Made by a program: the position numbers and the translations under genes. The notes beneath the pieces are model-generated. The model was not told the DNA's origin. It saw nothing but the letters and a program-made list of their open reading frames with translations, and made no database searches. A stretch of DNA of 64,000 nucleotides from Parelaphostrongylus tenuis (Eukaryota; Nematoda; Chromadorea; Rhabditida; Metastrongylidae), in NCBI GenBank assembly GCA_019055375.1, contig JAHQIW010000141.1, forward strand, positions 593,094 to 657,093, read 5' to 3'. Shown here one piece after another: positions 44,711 to 52,862 of the stretch; the first letter of the stretch is position 1; every line of letters starts with the position of its first letter.

Positions 44711-44908
44711 TGAGAAAGTACTACTGCTGTTTCAGCCTCAGAAGCAGCTTTTCTTTCACCACCACTAACAAAGGAATTAAACTGCTAGCAAGTGGGAAGA
44801 TATTAGTTGCTGCTTTAACTTTGGAGCCATATTTTCGTTCCTACATGTTGATAGCAAATGGAAAGCTTTTACTGCTGTTTCCAACCTCAGAAACAGCTTT
44901 CTTTTCCT
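44711..44908 (+). repeat. short tandem repeats, two clear copies and one diverged
   Basis: TACTGCTGTTTCAGCCTCAG, AAGCAGCTTTTCTTTC (44719-44757) recurs as TACTGCTGTTTCCAACCTCA, GAAACAGCTTTCTTTTCC (44870-44908). A diverged copy of the leading part lies near 44783-44825 (GCTAGCAAGTGGGAAGATAT). The 70-75-codon open frames here are by-products of the repeat. Confidence 0.6.
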
Positions 44909-45240
44909 GTGCTGTCTTTTGAAGACATAGGAAAGCATATCATTGCCATGTAGGTGTTTTCTTCTAATTGTACACATAATGCGGCGCATTTTGACGCTCA
45001 GCAAGTACTGGGTTAGGGATAAAGTTCCTTAACACCCGTGATTCACATTGTATCAGTTACTGTAAATTCAGAATACCTCAGGAATATTTCCATAGAAAGC
45101 TCCCACGATGACGCTCGTTATAGTGCATCAAATGTAATTTATTCCTCGGATATCAAATGATGACATTAATTTGTCAAAATCGAGCGCCTGTTTCGGCAAG
45201 AGACACTGTCAAAACCTCACACCGAAAAGAAGACTAAACA

Positions 45241-45525
45241 AAAGTCTCTGAACAAATTGGGGGTAGTCGAGGTCTTGCCGCGCAGCCTACAGTCCAGATG
45301 CTGCGCTAATCCGATTACGGTCCGACTTCCGCCGTAATGAAACATTTCCTACGTCGACGCCGATTCGAGACATTTGATTTCGAGGTTGAAGAGGTATCTC
45401 AGGAGTTTCCTAATTCAATGCCCATGGAATGATATTTCGAGCAGATTCGGAAGGTTGTAGATCGTTGGTAGAAATCGTGGATAATGATGATCTTTATTTT
45501 GAAAAATTATTATTGTTGTCCTAAA
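45241..45525 (+). pseudogene. mariner transposase, 3' fragment
   Basis: The C-terminal part of a mariner transposase with frame breaks. TACAGTCCAGATGC encodes the YSPD motif with the third catalytic aspartate. After frameshifts comes HFLRRRRFET, then EVEEVSQEF, a premature stop, YFEQIRKVVDRW and a second stop. Everything 5' of the YSPD region is missing. It differs in sequence from the relic at 22140-22735 and from the element at 50801-52054, so three mariner lineages are present. Confidence 0.8.
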
Positions 45526-46335
45526 TAAATTTATGTATAAATTTCAAAGTTTCAGCAGGTGCTGAGAAACTTTTTCCTAAACCTAATAAATTCATTACCA
45601 TATGTCAAACATCACAACTGACAGTTGCCTTTCTAAATAGATGTAGCAGTGATTATGTATTAGCTAGCATCGATGCCTCTGAAGTGACTATCGAATATCA
45701 ATGTTTGTCTCATGTTCATATATGAAGTGAAATAAAAGCTAAATAGTGCCTATGACGACAAAGTGCCTTTTTGAGAAATACTCTTAATAATTTCTTACTC
45801 AGCCATCTTAAGAGGCAATTCCTTGATCATTTTTTTTCCTAGACGTATACAGGCAGCAATTTGGAGCATAATAATTGTCAAGGCACCTTTCCTATACGTA
45901 AATTATTATAAAATTGTAAAATTATAACGAAGATCTAGTCTAATGCGCAGTATGTTTAATCATTGGGTTATCGATGGCTGGTATTGCTTCAAGGCACAGT
46001 GCACTTCAATATCCAAAAACTGGAGCCAGAACATGGAGTTTGACCATAACTGACCCAATGAATTCCAAGTGCGTCTTTTGCCTCGGATAGCTTAATACTT
46101 AGCAGACATTTACATTGATACTAATGCTTAATTGAGTCAAAAAACGTCACGTATTGAATTGAAACTCATATTTTTCAACTGTTAGCTTTAGCGTGAGAAA
46201 GTTTGTTTTGCATCATGTACTTTCAAAAATGACTTATCTCCATGAGATGCGGTGCCAAATATGTATGGTGAAAAGCTGTTTCTTTACACTTTAACTCGGT
46301 TACAAAACAAGGTGAGGGAATTTTTAATAATCATT
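45526..46335. other. no gene recognised
   Basis: Nothing recognisable; the terminal repeat of the mariner fragment could not be defined. Confidence 0.4.
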
Positions 46336-47115
46336 TCGAAAGATTGAATCTCTGGCTAGAGCCCTACGTGGTCGGTTTTTCAGAATACGCTTTTATTGCG
46401 CTGTAAAATCCAAAATAAAATTATGTTCTACCACGACCACGTGTTTTTTTTTCTTATCTCGCTCATATTTCGCTGGAACAAACTCTTTCCCTAAGTTTCT
46501 AGTACACATTTTTATAGCACAAGCTTCAAAGATCTCAAAAATATGTTTGCTCTTTGAAAAGCTCTTTTGATTATTGTATCTCCTTTTAGCCTTTATTTGT
46601 GCTTTGAATTCGCCGGATAACGGCTTTTTGTCTAAGTCTTAGTATTCATCCGATATCGCAAGGTTTTCCGATTCTACCCATGCGCTCATTTTCTGGAAAT
46701 ACGATTGATCAGTGGAAAATACGATCGAATTTTAACTTTTCGGCAACGTTGTTTATCGACTATTCGACAAAGCGAGGGCCGCCGCAGGGCGGGACGAGGC
46801 GGCACGATCGATACATTGCTATTCATTGGGAATTTTTCCTCCGCTTTGTAAGGAACTCCTGATGAAAACGACTGACTAAGATACTGCGCAAGTTCCTCTA
46901 CACAATGATACGCTTTTCGGCTCTAGCGAGTTATAACGCTTCGTAAAAATGAAGGCGAAAGAGCGAGCGTGATACAAAATTATATTCTGGATGCTACTGC
47001 ATTATGAAGAAGTGTTTTGGAAAAACGGCGAAATGGAGTTGCTGAAATTTAAGCTTTCGAATGATTACCAACACTTTCTATGAAAATTTTTGTGCAGCAA
47101 ATAAAACCGGCTCAA
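46336..47115. mobile_element. long foldback element copy, diverged
   Basis: The left part (CTAGAGCCCTACGTGGTCGG near 46359, AAATAAAATTATGTTCTACC near 46412) and the right part (AAAATTATATTCTGGATGCT near 46976, GATTACCAACACTTTC near 47061) match the family at 34105-34985 in opposite orientation. A central GC-rich block (GCAACGTTGTTTATCGACTA, then GGGCCGCCGCAGGGCGGGAC, 46743-46800) is the reverse complement of a block near 26235-26305. Confidence 0.55.
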
Positions 47116-48029
47116 AAATTTGTCTCCGTTCAATCGAATTGGCGCCCAAAAACTTTTTAGAGGATTTTCTGTCCACATAAGGTGTAACTTTAGCTCACTG
47201 TCCAAAGAGATTCAGATTGGCCTCCAAAAATTAGCGAAGCACTACCTGAAAGGTTTCAAAAAAAGTTTGCGCTCAATAAACACTATGACCTTTTAGTGGA
47301 CTTAACTATTCCGGGTCGAAAAATAGTGTTATCTAGGAACTTTTTTGCCTATATAAACGCTAAACAATTTGACACTAAAAGATTCGCCTCTGCTTCACCA
47401 TAAAATGTTTGTGTACAGTAATTAGCAGACATATTCACGCTTCCTCAGAATTTTAATTTCGAAGACAACTTTTAAATGTTATTAGACAAGAAACAGTCCG
47501 TATTTCTTCACTCGAGGTAATGATTATATAAGTCGCTTATCGCATTCCAATCTTCAACCATCTGGGGATAAGGTTTTTTTTCGTCTTTTTTAGACTCTAA
47601 GCAAGTTTTCGATAGCACAAATATCGGCAGATTTAATAATTCTCTCGTTTTCTAAAAATTTCTTGCTGCTCTGCAGTAGCGAAAAATAATATTGAGTGAC
47701 ACTCAGTGCTTTTCCCTCCAGTTTATCGCTGGAGAGTATTTGTCCTCCAAATTCTGTGATCATGCCGATAGCGCAAATCACGTCGATCTCGTTGAGGTTT
47801 GTTCTATAGAAAGGCTTTCTTAGCCGCGGCGTGTAGAAGCAACGATTAAAATCAAGTTGCACCACTCGGAACGTAGTGTTTGCTCCGCTATAGTTGTTGA
47901 ACGATCTGGGTGATTAAGATCTCGCAAAGTTTCATCAACATAAAGGCACGGAGGCCGCTGTAGTTTGTGTGAATAGTCTTTTAAACGGATTTTCATTACT
48001 CATCTGATAACATAAATTCAGATGATCAC
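47116..48029. other. no gene recognised
   Basis: Diverged fragments of the dispersed repeats (GATAGCACAAATATCGGCAG near 47612). A 91-codon minus frame at 47590-47865 overlaps them and is not called. Confidence 0.4.
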
Positions 48030-48555
48030 ATGACATGTTTTGAGCTTTTCTGAGATCTGGTAGGGCACTTATATAGTACCAGACAGTCCCGTTTCGCTTT
48101 TAAGGCTCAAAAGTATCACATAAAATTACTCCTTCATTTGACTGCTTCTCATAGACCTCGCTCAGGAACAAAAGTAATCCGATTATTATATAACATGTTT
48201 CGAGCCTTTTGCGACGGTCTGGTAGGGCACTTATGAAGTACGAAACGGGGCCCGTTCCACATCACCCTTGCGGGCCTCATTAGTAGAACGGTGGTCTTTC
48301 GGTTCAGCCGATTAATATACCATCTACCTTTCAGTTCAACCGATCCGATATATCACGTGATTTGCTTATTCGGCGCCGATTCCTCCATGAGTACTGGTGT
48401 AATTCCCAAAGGCATCGCCTGAACCGAAAGACACCGTAACTACTAATGAGCCCATAAGGGTGAGACGGGCCCGTTTAGTTACTGTATAAGTGCCATAGCA
48501 AACCTCGCAAAAAGGCTAGAAACATTTTATGTAATTACCAGATTATTTTTGATGT
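48030..48555. mobile_element. foldback element with altered hammerhead arms
   Basis: The left arm (GGTCTGGTAGGGCACTTATG near 48218, minus-strand ribozyme-like block, GGTCTTTCGGTTCAGCCGAT near 48292) mirrors the right arm (CCTGAACCGAAAGACACCGT near 48418, plus-strand block, AAGTGCCATAGCAAACCTCG near 48489). A partial extra left terminus lies at 48030-48130. The architecture matches the main family; the ribozyme block has changed sequence (next entry). Confidence 0.65.
48436..48482 (+). ncRNA. hammerhead fold with mutated core
   Basis: The helices are intact: stem I GTAACTA/TAGTTAC (seven pairs), stem II GCCC/GGGT around ATAA, and a ten-base palindromic stem III ACGGGCCCGT followed by T as the cleavage-position base. 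The core reads CTAATGA instead of CTGANGA and GAG instead of GAA. These are changes at essential positions, so self-cleavage is unlikely. The preserved pairing with a wholly different stem sequence is notable. Confidence 0.5.
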
Positions 48556-48667
48556 CTGAAGCGAGGTGTATAAAAACAGTCGAATGAAGAGATAAATTCA
48601 GAAGATTTGAAGCAAAAATAGACTGTTGAGAGTATTGAGAGGTTTTCCCCCGAGGTTGGTACGTTAG

Positions 48668-48713
48668 AGCCAAAACGTACTTTCTGGCGGTATCGCTCGC
48701 TTCATCAGTGGCC
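48668..48713 (-). ncRNA. hammerhead ribozyme, second lineage, left arm
   Basis: On the minus strand: stem I GGCCA/TTGGC, core CTGATGA intact, stem II region GCGAGCGATACCGC, an extra A before GAAA, then GTACGTTTT leading to stem I. Stem III no longer pairs fully (ACGTACGT is the likely ancestor). Partly decayed. Confidence 0.5.
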
Positions 48714-48795
48714 TACGCAATACACTGAACTTTATACCATGGTATTGTCATAGCAGGGATGGGAAGATCTCTATTTCATGGTGTGCAGTGACGTG

Positions 48796-48838
48796 GGCCA
48801 TGATGAAGCGGCAATACCGCCGAAACGCACGTATGGTT
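48796..48838 (+). ncRNA. hammerhead ribozyme, second lineage, right arm
   Basis: Stem I GGCCA with TGG(TT), TGATGA (the first core C is deleted), stem II GCGG/CCGC around CAATA, core GAA, stem III ACG-CA-CGT, and cleavage base A. The loss of one core base probably inactivates it. Confidence 0.55.
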
Positions 48839-48850
48839 TGACGTGTTAAC

Positions 48851-49504
48851 AAACGCTACAAACATTCTCACAAACTACATTGAATGTTTATTAGGAGGAT
48901 TGAAAACAGCACCATAAAAAGAACTTAAAGTTTCGTTCATATATTTTGGTAAGGTTTTTTATAGAGCATTGGAATGAGCGAAAAGATGATAATGTCTCGC
49001 AACTTATAGCTTAGGCTTAGTAGCAGGTTTATATGCGGGCAATATAAAGTGTCAAAAGCCTGACACCACGGAACGATGGAATAGACCTTTTTTATAAGAG
49101 TTCTGGCACGGATAACATAGGAATTTTTGTGGAAAAAGATAAAAATTCTAGTTGGATAAAGAAAAAACACGCGATAAGGAGGATCACAGATGGAATAAGA
49201 TTTTATGTTTACTACAGGGAACTAAGAAGGCCACTCAAGAAACAACGTCTAGCGTCCAAAAGCGCTGAAATTTGTGTTCACCGAACGAATATCTAAAGTA
49301 TGGAACGAGAGCAAAAAATTCCCTGATTCTATAGGATTGAAAAATGTGTTGCAATAACCGACTTATGCTGAAATGGTTTTGCTCACAAATGAAAACAATC
49401 CAATAAAGTTGTTTGATTGTCAGACCACTCTGGTTCAAAATAAGCATTTAGTCAGAATTCATTTTATTAGACCGCTTGTTGTGGGTGGTACGATGTTTCA
49501 ATAA
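48851..49504. other. no gene recognised; repeat fragment
   Basis: CTACAGGGAACTAAGAAGGC near 49213 is a copy of the dispersed repeat fragment at 42810. Minus-strand frames of 70-77 codons carry no motif. Confidence 0.4.
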
Positions 49505-49715
49505 ACCCAATAATGTGGAGATGTGTTGCAAAACATTTGCGTCAGTCTGAGATTTCGAACCCACATTTCGCTCATTTCAGGGAGGCGTGCTGAACCGTTG
49601 CACTAGCGACGCCCGTTTTGACACCACTCTCTGCTACGCTACAAACGCGTTATACTGTCAATCAGCTAACCGTCTACGGTCTGGCGTGGGCATTCACCAT
49701 CGATATTGGATCCTT
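49505..49715 (-). repeat. tRNA-derived repeat, longer subtype
   Basis: On the minus strand: GGGCGTCGCTAGTGCAACGG, TTCAGCACGC gives the A-box half and GTGGGTTCGAAATCTCA the B box, then a tail through TGCAACACATCTCCACAT. Sequence 5' of the head (CATCGATATTGGAT to CGCTACAAACGCG on the plus strand, 49622-49712) is shared with 58130-58245, so this subtype carries an extra upstream block. Confidence 0.6.
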
Positions 49716-50798
49716 TTATACTGCCAGATATTGGGTTACAATAATCAGCATTTAGTGTTACAAAATTCCTGATGGATGATGGACACTGTAATGGACACTG
49801 AGCACACAAGGTATTTCTCCTAGCGTGTTTCAATCTCTTGAACCAAATGACAGTCTGCTTCCTAAAAAACGTCTAACTTGAAGTTATATATGAAGACGCT
49901 TAATATACAGTGAGATCACACTCATTTGAGACACACTACTGCTATTTTCATCTTACTACATGTCAAGATCATTTTTATCTGAATCGCTCTTTTTTTCACT
50001 TTTAACTCAAGAGACTCCGACTACTATATATCAACCTTGTCTTCTTCATCCGCTGTAGACCTCTGTTAAAAAACTTCTCTTTGTTGCCGTGAATATTTCA
50101 TAATTTACTGGCTATTTAGTTATTCAGACAACCGTAAATGGGATCATTGGGAAGGAAATTACACACAACAATAAAAACGACGAAGCTCGATTGAGGTCTA
50201 AAAGCAGCAAAAGCCCGAAGATTTATTAAAATGAACGGAGGGCGGAAAAACGACTTCAATTTCGCGAAAAATCATGCGGAAATCGAACTGAAATGGCGAA
50301 AGCCAATGGCAAAGTAAGTAAATCGAACATAGTGGATGACTCCAGTTTGGTAAAAGTGCTTTGTTTATGGTGAGCTCATTCTCTTCTCTTTTCCACTATG
50401 TTTGTAGACGTGTATCACAGGGTTAGAGGTGGCCTATCGTGCAGTAAATTTTTTCTTGGTACGATCCCAAACACACAATTAAATAAACATTCCATCTCTG
50501 CAAAGCCGACAAAGTGGTATTAGACTTGTATGGGAATATGGGAGCATTGACTGAACGCACACCGGTAGGCCATCGCATGTCATTGTATATGCAGAACAAG
50601 CATCCAATCACCTCTACGATGCTACGGATGAATAAAATGCAAAGCAATTTCTTGAAAGCATTGCGCTACACCAAACGCTTCATTTACTTTCTTTCTGAAT
50701 TATTCTAGTCGGATTTGACTTGCTTGAATCATATTACAATTATATCACATATGTACCGTAAGCTGATTGTAACGTAGCAGCTCTTGAATAGAATAACA
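49716..50798. other. no gene recognised
   Basis: Open frames up to 74 codons on both strands near 50423-50708 overlap each other and show no motif. Confidence 0.4.
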
Positions 50799-50800
50799 TA

Positions 50801-50832
50801 CAGGGCGCGCAAAAAAGTCCTAGTAATTTTCT
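50801..50832 (+). repeat. mariner terminal inverted repeat, left
   Basis: Aligns with the reverse complement of 52023-52054 at most positions, starting CAGRGYGCGCAAAAA. It abuts TA at 50799-50800. Confidence 0.85.
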
Positions 50833-52022
50833 CAGATATATCAACAACAAAAATTAGCGCTCAATACAATTAATTCATTCAATTGAAGGAATAATTACAT
50901 TTTCTAGATTGTCAGTTTATAGCAAGAGACAAAAAGTTTATAACAAATACTCAAAACCCTCTCTATGGCCTCTACATCTATAAAGTCGCTTGCGAAATTT
51001 ACAACGATGCTTGCCACCCGCTTACACCTTGATTTCGTCCAAAGCGCGTGTCAAAGCCGTTTTTAACGCGTCTATGGTAGTGTATCAAGTAGCCGAGATT
51101 TTATTCTCCGGTACAGACCACACGGAGTACCTAATCTATACAGTGGAGAACCCGTGAGTTCGACGACTAAATATCCTTACCCCAGAAGCCTGGAGACAGT
51201 TCGTGACAGATGGCAGCCGTTGAGAGGGCCCGAATGCGCAGGACTCAGTTCTGCTGAAGCATAAGTCGTCTGCGTCAAAATGTTAAGTAGTCCAAAGCTT
51301 CGGTACGTCACGCAGAACTTGTTGCCGATCGCTGGAAGAGCTGAGTTTGACGTTTTATGCTTATGAGATTAACAGCGTCTTTTCTATGGCGCAAATGCTG
51401 AACCAGACCATTACAAAGACTAAGGAATGACTGCGACCCATGATTTTTTGTTACTGCGGACTTCCGCTGATCCTTCTTGAAAAGCTGACGTCGATTCCGG
51501 CAATCTCTCTCAGAAGAATAATTCGGCAAGCTACTGAAACCATTATTCCTCCATCGTTTTTGTCCAGAAAGTGAGCACGAGCAATCTTGTAACTGAGGAG
51601 CGCCTATTTTTGCCAATGTTTCGAACTCTCCATCTGCTCATTCCGAGCTCCCCGAGCCATTTTGCGCATCAAATATCCCGGATTTCGCTGAACTTGGCAG
51701 CGGATCTCTTAATGCTTTCCGGAGTAGACGAGGTGGTTGGACCATCTTTCGAGGACGCCCCTCATTCCCTCCAATCTCTTGAAACGTTCACGGCTCTGAA
51801 GACACTTGCTGTCTTGTAACCACTTAATTTTGACAATGTCGGCCGTTTTCATTCCCTCCTTGTGCAACTCGATTACTGCGATACGTTGATTTTCAAGATC
51901 CATAACTTTTACACACCTGAAAATAGACATAAAAATAAAACAGATTGTAGACCACAATTGAACAAAAAATCAAAAAAAATCATCATTATTCACATAAATA
52001 CAATATGTCAATACTAAAACTA

Positions 52023-52054
52023 TACAAAATTGTCAAAACTTTTTGCGCACTCTG
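52023..52054 (-). repeat. mariner terminal inverted repeat, right
   Basis: The inverted partner of 50801-50832, followed by TA at 52055-52056. Confidence 0.85.
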
Positions 52055-52056
52055 TA

Positions 52057-52604
52057 AATAGAGTTATAATAAGTGCGTTTCAGAATCGCCGAAAAAATCG
52101 TTGTTTTTGATCGAATAAACCAAAAAACAAGTAGTACAGAAAACTGGAAGGCAAGTGACTCAGTGAAACAGAAACATACTGAAGAAGGGAAAACTAAAAA
52201 TAGATCAAAACCTACCTGAACAAAAATGATATTAGGCAGAAACCACTAAACTAGAATGAAAGAAATAAAGCATCCTTCAAGGTCCTAAGTCTGTTTTTCG
52301 AATATAAAAATAACAGAAAAGCTTTCTCATAGGTAATGAGATATCTGAAACATTTCGTCTCGAAAAAACAAAAGAAATTTATAGTCAGGAGCTCAATCAT
52401 CTTTCATGAATGGGCAATTAACTTGGATTAAATGAGTTGACGAACTAATCTTTGTTGTATCAATTTTTTTATAGATCAACACTTCCTCCAATCAGCTATT
52501 TTGGACTTCGCTTTGAATTAATACATCCTGACATCATATGTTAAGCCTTTCTTAAAGACCATAATTTTCGCGGCTTCAAACAAAATGAGAGGTGTTTTGG
52601 TGAG
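52057..52604. other. no gene recognised
   Basis: AT-rich, without long open frames or named repeats. Confidence 0.4.
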
Positions 52605-52862
52605 TTCTTCATTGGACATAGAGTGTAAAACGTACGTCGTCGCTAACTCTTATTGAGAGGACTGGAGCACCCACAGAGATTAGCAAAGAGGAGAAAGGGT
52701 AACTGCCCCGACTGACGAGAACGCAAGATCGAAACACGTGTATCGGGCTCTATAAGTCAGCCCTCATGACAGACCACTGACATGCGTGGCTCAAATAATG
52801 ATTATCAGGCATATTGGAATTTGAGCTGTGGTCTTAATCAAACACTCGAAACAAAAGTATTA
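52605..52862 (+). mobile_element. hammerhead-bearing element, right arm with body
   Basis: Internal body (CATAGAGTGTAAAACGTACG, TCGTCG at 52617-52642), a plus-strand hammerhead, then the family right terminus: GACAGACCACTGACATGC, GTGGCTCAAATAATGATTAT, CAGGCATATTGGAATTTGAG, CTGTGGTCTTAATCAAACAC. No left arm is found, so this is a one-armed or truncated member. Confidence 0.7.
52705..52748 (+). ncRNA. hammerhead ribozyme, minimal type I, intact core
   Basis: Stem I CCCGA/TCGGG with flanking G/C extends to about six pairs. Core CTGACGA (52712-52718), core GAA, stem III ACA-CG-TGT, and cleavage base A are all intact. Stem II is weak, with only two outer pairs (GA/TC) closing GAACGCAAGATC. All catalytic bases are present; a weak stem II may lower activity. 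Confidence 0.75.

Larger units (their letters stand above)
48655..48850. mobile_element. two-armed element of the second hammerhead lineage
   Basis: The left arm (GGCGGTATCGCTCGCTTCAT, CAGTGGCC, 48686-48713) and the right arm (GGGCCATGATGAAGCGGCAA, TACCGCC, 48795-48821) are inverted repeats, each holding a hammerhead-like block on opposite strands. About 80 bases separate them. It lies 100 bases from the main-family element at 48030-48555. Confidence 0.6.
50801..52054 (-). mobile_element. Tc1/mariner element, full length, dead
   Basis: Terminal inverted repeats are CAGGGCGCGCAAAAAAGTCC at 50801-50820 and, inverted, CAGAGTGCGCAAAAAGTTTT at the right end (52054 inwards). Both ends are flanked by TA (50799-50800 and 52055-52056), the mariner target duplication. 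The transposase reads on the minus strand: an N-terminal helix-turn-helix block beginning MDLENQRIAVIELHKEGMKT at about 51902, and a C-terminal DALKTALTRALDEI block at about 51065-51024. Stops and frame breaks are present between and after them. Total length is 1254 bp, normal for the superfamily. Ends are well kept, so it could only move if transposase came from elsewhere. Confidence 0.9.
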
